DNA of 6,065 bases from Bacteroidales bacterium (lineage in GTDB: Bacteria; Bacteroidota; Bacteroidia; Bacteroidales; VadinHA17): NCBI GenBank assembly GCA_020353115.1, contig CP070687.1:2235527-2241591 (forward strand). Reading direction: 5' to 3'. Each line of letters begins with the position of its first letter. Positions within the stretch are counted from its first letter, which is position 1. The notes under the pieces are model-generated. The model was given only the letters and a program-made list of their open reading frames with translations. It was not told where the DNA came from and made no database searches. Both the position numbers and the translations under genes were made by a program. Positions 1 through 4,465 of this stretch are shown here, piece by piece.

Positions 1-81
1 CCGAACCAACCCTACTGTTCATTTACCATTAAACCAAAAGTAAAAAAATTCAGGAAAGAATTCGGAGACCTGATAAAATAA
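1..81 (+). CDS. msrA: C-terminal fragment of peptide-methionine (S)-S-oxide reductase (partial, 5' end outside window)
   Basis: The first frame is open from the window edge to a TAA at 79-81 and gives 26 residues. They begin PNQPYCSFTIKPKV and end in a lysine- and arginine-rich helix-like tail, KKFRKEFGDLIK. An Asn-Pro-Asn-x-x-Tyr-Cys stretch followed by a hydrophobic strand, x-Pro-Lys-Val/Leu and a basic helix is how many bacterial MsrA proteins end, just after their HQxYY segment. MsrA reduces methionine-S-sulfoxide in proteins, using thioredoxin as electron donor, and the cysteine seen here would match a resolving cysteine. The catalytic GCFW motif would lie upstream and is not visible. 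The assignment rests only on recalled family ends, so the direction and stop are firmer than the name. No strong terminator follows the stop. Confidence 0.68.
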   Translation, partial: PNQPYCSFTIKPKVKKFRKEFGDLIK

Positions 82-212
82 TTCGCGGTTTCTTTTATGC
101 CTTTGGAAGCATCCCGGCATGGAATTTTGCGGGAAATGACTACTGATGGAATAATGCAACCATATTCAGATGAATTGAGTCCTGTATCTATTCGGTTAAA
201 GATATTTTTCTA

Positions 213-243
213 TTGCATTTTTTAACGATAAATATGTAACTTG
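213..243 (+). promoter_or_regulatory. Possible Bacteroidota-type promoter for the DUF4382 lipoprotein gene
   Basis: The Bacteroidota primary sigma factor recognises TTG near -33 and TAnnTTTG near -7, about 19-21 bases apart. Here TTG at 213-215 is followed after 21 bases by TAACTTG at 237-243, one T short of the consensus. The region is AT-rich and lies about 60 bases upstream of the lipoprotein start. The match is imperfect, so this is only a candidate. Confidence 0.3.
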
Positions 244-253
244 TAACTTATTT

Positions 254-265
254 TTTCGTACGAAA
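254..265. promoter_or_regulatory. 12-base perfect palindrome in the leader of the lipoprotein gene (possible operator)
   Basis: TTTCGTACGAAA reads the same on both strands. It starts about 10 bases downstream of the candidate -7 element and ends 38 bases before the ATG at 304, which is where a dimeric regulator could sit on the transcription start. One or two palindromes of this length are expected by chance in a window this size, so the position is the only reason to list it. Confidence 0.22.
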
Positions 266-303
266 GGAAGGAAAACAATCCATATCTCTGAGGACAACAT
301 CAA

Positions 304-1077
304 ATGCCAAATTACAGACTTATCCTGCCCTGTATTGTCGGTATCATCATAATACTTGTTTCCTGCGAAGAGCTGCAGGATCCTCCCCCTGATTATAGTC
401 ATACTGCTTTATATGTGAAATTGAAGGACAAATCCTCCGAATACGAAGAGGTGAATATTGATATCTTAATAGTCAGTGCCACCATTAATGATACTGTTCA
501 TGCCCTGTTTACCAATGCCGGGATCTATAATTTGCTTGATTACATAGGATTAAAAGATACAGTTCTTGCTTCTAAAGAAGTGCCCATAGGTCACCTGAGC
601 CAGATAAGACTTATTCTTGGGAAGAATAATTCCATCAAGGTAAAAGGGGAGTATCATGAGCTGAAAGCTCCCAGCGCAGGTGAATCGGGATTGAAGCTTA
701 ATATACACGAAGAACTCTGGTATGGAGTAGAATACACCTATCTTCTTGATTTCGATGTTGAAAAATCAATCGTAGTTGAGGGAAAGAAATATCTTCTCAA
801 ACCCGTAATCCGGGTTATTAGTGAAAACCTGTCGGGAACAATCAGAGGTGTTGTTCATCCCCCGTATGCCAAACCGAAAGTAACCGCGTATAATGACCGG
901 GATACCCTTAATGTCTACTCCGATGAAAATACCGGGGAATATGTTTTTCGCGGTGTGCCACCTGATACGTATGATCTGCTGTTTAAACCCGAAGATCCTT
1001 ATAATGATACCATTTTATACGGTATTGAAGTAGAGGCATCGAAAACCGTCAAACTGGACACCTTGTTCCTGAATTGA
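304..1077 (+). CDS. DUF4382-type lipoprotein with a C-terminal carboxypeptidase-regulatory-like domain
   Basis: This 257-residue protein is predicted to be an exported, lipid-anchored envelope protein of unknown function. Residues 1-20 form a signal peptide with a long hydrophobic run, ending in the lipobox LVSC with Cys21 as the lipidated residue. The acidic Cys-Glu-Glu that follows recalls the acidic export signal of some Bacteroidota surface lipoproteins, so surface exposure is possible. Residues about 33-172 match the DUF4382 pattern: a YNLLDY segment, then VPIGHLSQIRLIL (94-106), LKLNI, LDFDVEKSIV (148-157) and LLKPVIRV (164-171). Residues about 178-254 look like a carboxypeptidase regulatory-like beta-sandwich (SGTIRGVV, then GEYVFRGVPPDTYDL), a non-catalytic module common in Bacteroidota surface proteins. 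The ATG at 304 is chosen because GAGGA (290-294) lies 9 bases upstream and the signal peptide starts there. The gene appears to be monocistronic or the last of a unit. Domain names are from memory of the families; no ligand can be inferred. Confidence 0.82.
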   Translation: MPNYRLILPCIVGIIIILVSCEELQDPPPDYSHTALYVKLKDKSSEYEEVNIDILIVSATINDTVHALFTNAGIYNLLDYIGLKDTVLASKEVPIGHLSQIRLILGKNNSIKVKGEYHELKAPSAGESGLKLNIHEELWYGVEYTYLLDFDVEKSIVVEGKKYLLKPVIRVISENLSGTIRGVVHPPYAKPKVTAYNDRDTLNVYSDENTGEYVFRGVPPDTYDLLFKPEDPYNDTILYGIEVEASKTVKLDTLFLN

Positions 1078-1111
1078 GTATATTTTTTATGGCAGAACCG
1101 GTCTTCTCCGT

Positions 1112-1133
1112 TTCTTATCTATTGAAATAAGAA
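1112..1133 (+). terminator. Weak AT-rich hairpin after the lipoprotein gene
   Basis: TTCTTAT (1112-1118) and ATAAGAA (1127-1133) form a perfect 7-base stem with an 8-base loop, 35 bases past the TGA at 1075-1077. The stem has only one G-C pair and no T-run follows, so it is a weak candidate. The rest of the 1078-1318 gap shows no gene. An AT-rich TATATTTA at 1244-1251 resembles a -7 element, but no TTG is correctly spaced upstream. Confidence 0.18.
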
Positions 1134-1318
1134 TACTTCAAATCCAAAGAGTGCCTGATCCTTTTCATGGTATGCTTTTATCTTTCCGACAGGATCATAA
1201 TTTTGCCTATTGTGTCCTGCGGGTTTTTCTAATCATTTTTTCTTATATTTAACCCGGGAGGAAATGCTTATACTCCAATAATCTTTTATAATCGAATGGA
1301 ATATTAATTCAGGTTCTC

Positions 1319-2212
1319 ATGAAAAGAACTTGCCAGGTTTTTATTCTGCTTTTCGTTTTGATTATAGGTGCTACAGCTGCAAACCTAAATCAATACCTGC
1401 CGAAATCGATCAACGGCTGGATTGCTTCAGGCCTGGACGTTTACTACTATCCGGAAACGCTTCGTAAATATATAAAAGGAAGAGCAGACCTGTTTATATC
1501 CTATGGATTTGAGCAGATACTCAGCCGGAGATATAAAAGATCGGGGCAGCCTGATATCCTGGTTGAAATTTTCGATATGATTGAACCGAAGAATGCTTTT
1601 GGTGTTTTCACCCATGCACGCGAAAACATCGACGAAAGCTATGGACAGGGTTGCCAATTATTGGATGGAGCCATTCTGTTCTGGAAAGACCGGTATTACG
1701 TTTCTATCGTCTCGGTTGCCGAAACATCAGAGACAAAAAAAACACTCCCGAAAATGGCCAAAAAGATTAGCAAGGAAATAAAGGAAGAAGGGGAATTGCC
1801 GGAAATTCTACAGTGGTTACCGGAAAAAGACCTTATTCCGGAGAGTGTTTTCTTTTTTCATCACTATATCTGGGCTAATGCATTTTATTTTATCTCGGAT
1901 GATAATTTGCTGAATATTGATGATGAAACGGATGCCGTTCTGGCTATGTACGGACCGGCTGAATCCCGGTATTATCTTTTAATAATCCGGTATCCGACAG
2001 ACTCGAAGGCGGAAGAAGCACTTGGCAATTTTGCTGACCGTTATGCACCTGAAATAAAGAATACCCCGGTTTTGATTGTTGAAGATGAGAAGTGGACTGG
2101 TGCAATTCTTGATCATGAACTTTTTATTTGTGTCCTGAACGGGCCCGACAAGAAGAGCGTAGGAACTTTACTGGAAGGAGTAATGCTTAAGCATTCAGGG
2201 GGGCCGGAGTAA
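1319..2212 (+). CDS. DUF6599-like exported protein of unknown function
   Basis: This 297-residue protein has an N-terminal signal peptide: Lys-Arg at residues 2-3, a hydrophobic core at about 7-17, and a likely signal peptidase I site after Ala-Thr-Ala (18-20). The mature protein should therefore be periplasmic or secreted. The pattern that follows is the one I associate with DUF6599: LPKSINGW (27-34), YYYPETLRKYIKGRADLFISYGF in two blocks (42-64), then ILVEIFDMIEPKNAFGVF (80-97), where an Asn-Ala-Phe-Gly turn is prominent. A second half (about 165-290) repeats a similar alpha/beta style, with LPEKDLIPESVFFFHHY and a YYLLIIRYP strand. No catalytic motif, metal-binding cluster or membrane segment is visible. 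The start is preceded only by a weak CAGG five to eight bases upstream. The gene ends convergently with the minus-strand gene group, so a functional link to that group is not implied by position. The family assignment is recalled, not searched. Confidence 0.75.
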   Translation: MKRTCQVFILLFVLIIGATAANLNQYLPKSINGWIASGLDVYYYPETLRKYIKGRADLFISYGFEQILSRRYKRSGQPDILVEIFDMIEPKNAFGVFTHARENIDESYGQGCQLLDGAILFWKDRYYVSIVSVAETSETKKTLPKMAKKISKEIKEEGELPEILQWLPEKDLIPESVFFFHHYIWANAFYFISDDNLLNIDDETDAVLAMYGPAESRYYLLIIRYPTDSKAEEALGNFADRYAPEIKNTPVLIVEDEKWTGAILDHELFICVLNGPDKKSVGTLLEGVMLKHSGGPE

Positions 2213-2217
2213 ATATC

Positions 2218-2234
2218 AATATCGGTCGGATATT
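2218..2234 (+). terminator. Hairpin immediately after the DUF6599-like gene
   Basis: AATATC (2218-2223) and GATATT (2229-2234) pair perfectly around the 5-base loop GGTCG, starting 6 bases after the TAA at 2210-2212. The position suits a terminator or a 3'-end stabilising stem. The stem is AT-rich and no T-run follows, so intrinsic termination is doubtful. Confidence 0.28.
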
Positions 2235-2449
2235 TCACATTCACCCTGCCAACGAAAAGACCGGTTACACTAAGTAAATCATTGAAAATACAGTCCTTAT
2301 TTCAATCGGAGGATATTTTTTTGAACCTTCCAGGTACAATACATTCAGCAAATACTTTTTGAAGTGGTAATACCAATCTTTCGGATAATGAGAAAAAGAG
2401 GGTTGTATTGGTCCGCATTAAGGATCTTCTGAAGGATTTTATCAAGCCC

Positions 2450-2480
2450 GATCCAGAAAACACACTATCCATTCTGGATC
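2450..2480. repeat. Perfect 9-base inverted repeat with 13-base loop
   Basis: GATCCAGAA (2450-2458) and TTCTGGATC (2472-2480) are exact reverse complements around AACACACTATCCA. It is the longest perfect stem with a short loop that I found in the window. It could act in transcripts from either strand. The plus-strand sequence after it (AGGCGGTTGTTTTAATG) has only a short delayed T-stretch, so it is not a textbook terminator. Confidence 0.5.
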
Positions 2481-2498
2481 AGGCGGTTGTTTTAATGT

Positions 2499-2518
2499 CC
2501 GGTGGATCAAATCACCGG
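2499..2518. terminator. GC-rich hairpin between convergent genes (possible terminator)
   Basis: CCGGTG (2499-2504) and CACCGG (2513-2518) form a perfect 6-base stem, five of the six pairs G-C, around the 8-base loop GATCAAAT. For the minus-strand genes the stem is followed by GACATTAAAAC, which lacks a clean U-tract. It lies about 100 bases past the stop of the minus-strand group and overlaps the next stem by one base. Confidence 0.3.
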
Positions 2519-2541
2519 GATACCAGTTCCTGCAGGTATCC
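2518..2541 (+). terminator. Hairpin with T-rich 3' side (possible plus-strand terminator)
   Basis: GGATACC (2518-2524) and GGTATCC (2535-2541) pair perfectly around AGTTCCTGCA, and a further G-T wobble can extend the base of the stem. The plus-strand sequence after it, TTTCGCATTTCCATTTTACC, is T-rich but interrupted. It could end plus-strand transcription before it enters the minus-strand gene group. Confidence 0.3.
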
Positions 2542-2619
2542 TTTCGCATTTCCATTTTACCTTGTCCATATGGTTTATCACTCAATATACTACCGGGGTA
2601 TGTGTGCTTAACCCATGCA

Positions 2620-3141
2620 TTACCTGTGGATAGTGTTCATACCGGTCAATAATTTCTTCGCTCTTGTTCTAAATCCTGCAGAATTCTTCGGGATCTGGTC
2701 GTTTACTACCACAATGAATTCATCCTCTAATTCAGGGAATTGAGGAAGGATATTATATAGAACCTGCATACAATGAACCTTAACCGATACCGGCAGTTCG
2801 GATGCCTGTATCCAGGCAAAGCACAGATCAACCAGTTGTCCCAGGTACTTTTCGGGTATATCTTGGTATGTGAGGATCTTGATCATGTGCCTTTTAATCC
2901 CATGAAAACGGATACCGGGCAACCTGGAGATCAGGTCATTCAGATAAGGCTTTAAAAGGTGTGGGTATTTTATGCAACAGGATTCGGCAACCCATGCTGC
3001 CCTTGGGGATACGGGGTATGTTTCAGGAAAGATAAGATCCCACAAAGTCAGAAACCTGTCTGGATCTCTCCCGATATACCAGGTAACCTGATCCGTGTTC
3101 CATCTGGATATTTCTGTTTCAAGCTGTTCTTTAATCTGCAT
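2620..3141 (-). CDS. Small helical-repeat (HEAT/ARM-like) protein, Bacteroidota type often mislabelled adenylosuccinate lyase
   Basis: This 173-residue protein appears almost wholly alpha-helical and cytoplasmic, with no signal peptide or membrane segment. Successive amphipathic helix pairs are visible: about 46-72 (SPRAAWVAESCCIKYPHLL, then PYLNDLISRL), 81-110 (IKRHMIKIL, then YLGQLVDLCFAW), 117-133 (VSVKVHCMQVLYNIL) and 136-166, ending in FRTRAKKLL. The same layout occurs in a small Bacteroidota family that databases often call adenylosuccinate lyase. I recall it as aromatic-Ala-Ala-Trp near the first repeat, a Cys-Phe-x-Trp segment, a Val-Lys-x-x-x-Met-x-x-Leu helix and a final x-R-A-R/K-x-L-L. 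The enzyme itself is about 430-480 residues with a SSxMPxKxNP loop, which is absent here, so that name should not be used. Such repeats normally bind other proteins. The ATG lies 9 bases after the radical SAM stop, with GGAA directly against it, so translation is probably coupled. It is the last gene of the minus-strand group. Confidence 0.75.
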   Translation of the reverse strand: MQIKEQLETEISRWNTDQVTWYIGRDPDRFLTLWDLIFPETYPVSPRAAWVAESCCIKYPHLLKPYLNDLISRLPGIRFHGIKRHMIKILTYQDIPEKYLGQLVDLCFAWIQASELPVSVKVHCMQVLYNILPQFPELEDEFIVVVNDQIPKNSAGFRTRAKKLLTGMNTIHR

Positions 3142-3150
3142 TTCCGGTAA

Positions 3151-4320
3151 TTATTTCCATACCCCGGAAATCGTTTCATTGCAAAACCTGCATTTGCCGT
3201 TAACGATATGGTTAGAGATTATAACATATCCCCGTCTCTCGATGAGGATTTTTTTGCATTCCGGACAATATGTGTTACTGGCTTTCGTACCCGGGACATT
3301 ACCAATATAAACGTATTTTATGCCTGCTTCCACGGCAATCTCTCTTGCCTTTTCAAGTGTCGCAACGGGTGTGGGGGGAAGTTGTGTAAGTTTATACATC
3401 GGATGAAACCGGCTGAAGTGAAGAGGAGCATCGTTAAGACCGTTAGTGCTTAACCACTCACACATTTCCCTGATCATATCGAAATCATCCGTCCAGTTCG
3501 GAACGACCAGATTGGTGATTTCCAGCCAAACGTTCTCCTCCCTCAGAATTTTCAGGGTATCCAGAACAGGCTGCAGCTTTCCGGCATTCAGCTTAAGATA
3601 TATACTTTCTTTAAATGATTTAAGATCAATATTTGCGGCATCGATATAACGGGCTAAATTCCTCAGAGGTTTTTCGTTGATATATCCGGCCGAAACCATA
3701 ACATTTTTTACTCCCTTTTCCTTTGCAATTGTTGATGAATCAAGGGTATATTCATAAAATGTTATGGGTTCGGAGTAGGTATATGCAATGGACTGGCACC
3801 TGTTACCAATGCTTTCTTCCACAACCCGTTGAGGCATCAGGTCATAATTCCGGGTTTCGGTAGGGCTGGATTGTGAGATTGTCCAGTTCTGACAGTTCAA
3901 ACAGGCCAGATTACAACCGGCCGTCGCTATGGAAAAGGCACGGCTTCCCGGCAGAAAATGATACAGGGGCTTCTTCTCAATGGGATCGACATGGATAGCG
4001 CATGGATTGCCATACGCAAGTGTGAAGAGTTTATTATCTCTGTTGGTGCGGTTATGGCAGTCGCTTAATTCGTCCAGTTTTAATGTACATTCATTTGGAC
4101 ATATCATACATTTTACACCCCTGGGTGTCACTTCATAGAACATTGCTTCCCTGGTCCATTTTGATTCCCCGTCGGCAACCGGTGAGGATGCAGTTTGAGA
4201 ATCCCTGAATACTCCGCCAATATCAATACAGGGCAAACAGCATAAAGCCCCGGCTCCCAGTATACCCTGCTTTATAAATTTTCTTTTATCCGAACGCACC
4301 ATCCTTCTGTTCGATTTCAT
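3151..4320 (-). CDS. amrS: AmmeMemoRadiSam-system radical SAM enzyme with a Tat-like leader
   Basis: This 389-residue protein belongs to the PflA-like radical SAM family associated with AMMECR1 and Memo proteins. The substrate is not established from sequence. Numbering is from the ATG at 4318-4320. Residues 71-88 hold CMICPNEC and a further Cys88, a metal-binding or cluster-like N-terminal motif. DPIEKKPLYHFLPGS (112-126) is the family signature. GCNLACLNCQN supplies the radical SAM CxxxCxxC at Cys136, Cys140 and Cys143, which ligates a 4Fe-4S cluster and SAM. TYSEP (181-185) and NIDLKSF (230-236) are conserved downstream elements. A C-terminal four-cysteine ribbon (CPEC at 352-355, CRFC at 377-380) completes it. 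The first 30 residues are extra: D-K-R-K-F-I-K (11-17), then a hydrophobic run with Cys27, Cys28 and Cys31. This resembles a Tat leader with Lys-Arg replacing twin arginine. GTG at 4321 and ATG at 4300-4302 are alternative starts; both keep the leader. AMMECR1 and Memo genes are not in the window. Confidence 0.88.
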   Translation of the reverse strand: MKSNRRMVRSDKRKFIKQGILGAGALCCLPCIDIGGVFRDSQTASSPVADGESKWTREAMFYEVTPRGVKCMICPNECTLKLDELSDCHNRTNRDNKLFTLAYGNPCAIHVDPIEKKPLYHFLPGSRAFSIATAGCNLACLNCQNWTISQSSPTETRNYDLMPQRVVEESIGNRCQSIAYTYSEPITFYEYTLDSSTIAKEKGVKNVMVSAGYINEKPLRNLARYIDAANIDLKSFKESIYLKLNAGKLQPVLDTLKILREENVWLEITNLVVPNWTDDFDMIREMCEWLSTNGLNDAPLHFSRFHPMYKLTQLPPTPVATLEKAREIAVEAGIKYVYIGNVPGTKASNTYCPECKKILIERRGYVIISNHIVNGKCRFCNETISGVWK

Positions 4321-4465
4321 CACACGTAACGTTTAATACTGCCCGGGGATAAAAAACCTGATCTCCGATCTTAACCCGTTGGCTTTTCGGGTGGGTTCCT
4401 GACATCCCTGCCCTTTTTCGCTTCAGGAAGGAAAGATACAAAAATCTCTATTCAGGGCTGGCACC
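4321..4465 (-). other. Spacer between the synthase-like and radical SAM genes, with two weak stems
   Basis: The 145 bases between the two minus-strand genes hold ACCCG/CGGGT (4374-4378 and 4388-4392, 9-base loop) and TTCCTGA/TCAGGAA (4396-4402 and 4423-4429, 20-base loop). Neither is followed by a U-tract in the minus-strand transcript, so read-through is plausible. No TAnnTTTG promoter element was found on the minus strand. The radical SAM start has no evident Shine-Dalgarno sequence; AGTATTAAACGTTACGTGTG precedes the ATG. Confidence 0.4.

Larger units (their letters stand above)
82..303. other. Intergenic region between the msrA-like end and the DUF4382 lipoprotein gene
   Basis: No supported gene lies here. 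A weak hairpin, TCCCG (112-116) with CGGGA (130-134), sits after the upstream stop but has no T-run, so it is poor support for a terminator. The right half is AT-rich and carries a possible promoter (213-243) and a perfect 12-base palindrome (254-265), listed separately. An unsupported 42-codon reading frame (97-225) was rejected. Confidence 0.6.
2278..2611 (+). pseudogene. Possible decayed coding sequence, unidentified
   Basis: One frame is open at 2278-2367 and contains GGYFFEPSRYNTFSKYF before a TAA at 2368-2370. The next frame is open from 2363 to 2611 and contains LSDNEKKRVVLVRIKDLL and PDPENTLSILDQAVVLM. Skipping one base at 2368 joins them into about 110 residues with natural-looking protein composition, as expected of a gene broken by a frameshift. 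Alternatively, GGAGG (2308-2312) lies 8 bases before a TTG at 2321 in the second frame, but that frame meets a TGA at 2360-2362. The downstream part (after about 2500) is open in all three frames and less protein-like. I recognise no family. It could equally be chance open frames in non-coding DNA. Confidence 0.27.
2213..2619. other. Convergent intergenic region rich in inverted repeats, no intact recognised gene
   Basis: This gap separates the stops of two convergent genes (2212 and 2620). It contains a hairpin directly after the plus-strand stop (2218-2234) and a cluster of three perfect stems at 2450-2541, each listed separately. Protein-like but interrupted reading frames cover 2278-2611, also listed separately. 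No tRNA, rRNA or insertion-sequence ends were recognised. Convergent gaps are usually shorter, so about 400 bases leaves room for a small RNA or a decayed gene. Confidence 0.6.

Noticed and set aside
97..225. 42-codon plus-strand reading frame beginning MPLEASRHG in the first intergenic gap
   Set aside because: It has no Shine-Dalgarno sequence, a composition unlike a known small protein, and overlaps the candidate promoter.
196..402. Minus-strand 68-codon frame over the lipoprotein start
   Set aside because: It lies antisense across the promoter and signal-peptide region of a well-supported gene and matches no family pattern.
1254..1281. GGGAGGAAATG resembling a strong ribosome site with a start codon at 1264
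   Set aside because: The frame stops after five codons (MLILQ), and the real gene starts in another frame at 1319; a leader peptide is not supported.
1427..1781. Frames of 66-76 codons on both strands inside the DUF6599-like gene
   Set aside because: They are out-of-frame shadows of a gene that has a signal peptide and a family pattern in its own frame.
2182..2195. 14-base perfect palindrome AATGCTTAAGCATT
   Set aside because: It lies within the last codons of the DUF6599-like gene, and a palindrome of this length has a fair chance of occurring once in a window this size.
2773..3649. Several plus-strand frames of 60-81 codons opposite the helical-repeat and radical SAM genes
   Set aside because: They are antisense to clearly conserved proteins and show no initiation signals or family motifs.
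4235..4243. Lipobox at the Cys-Cys of the radical SAM leader (GALCC)
   Set aside because: The residue before each cysteine is Leu or Cys, not Gly, Ala or Ser, so lipoprotein processing is unlikely.
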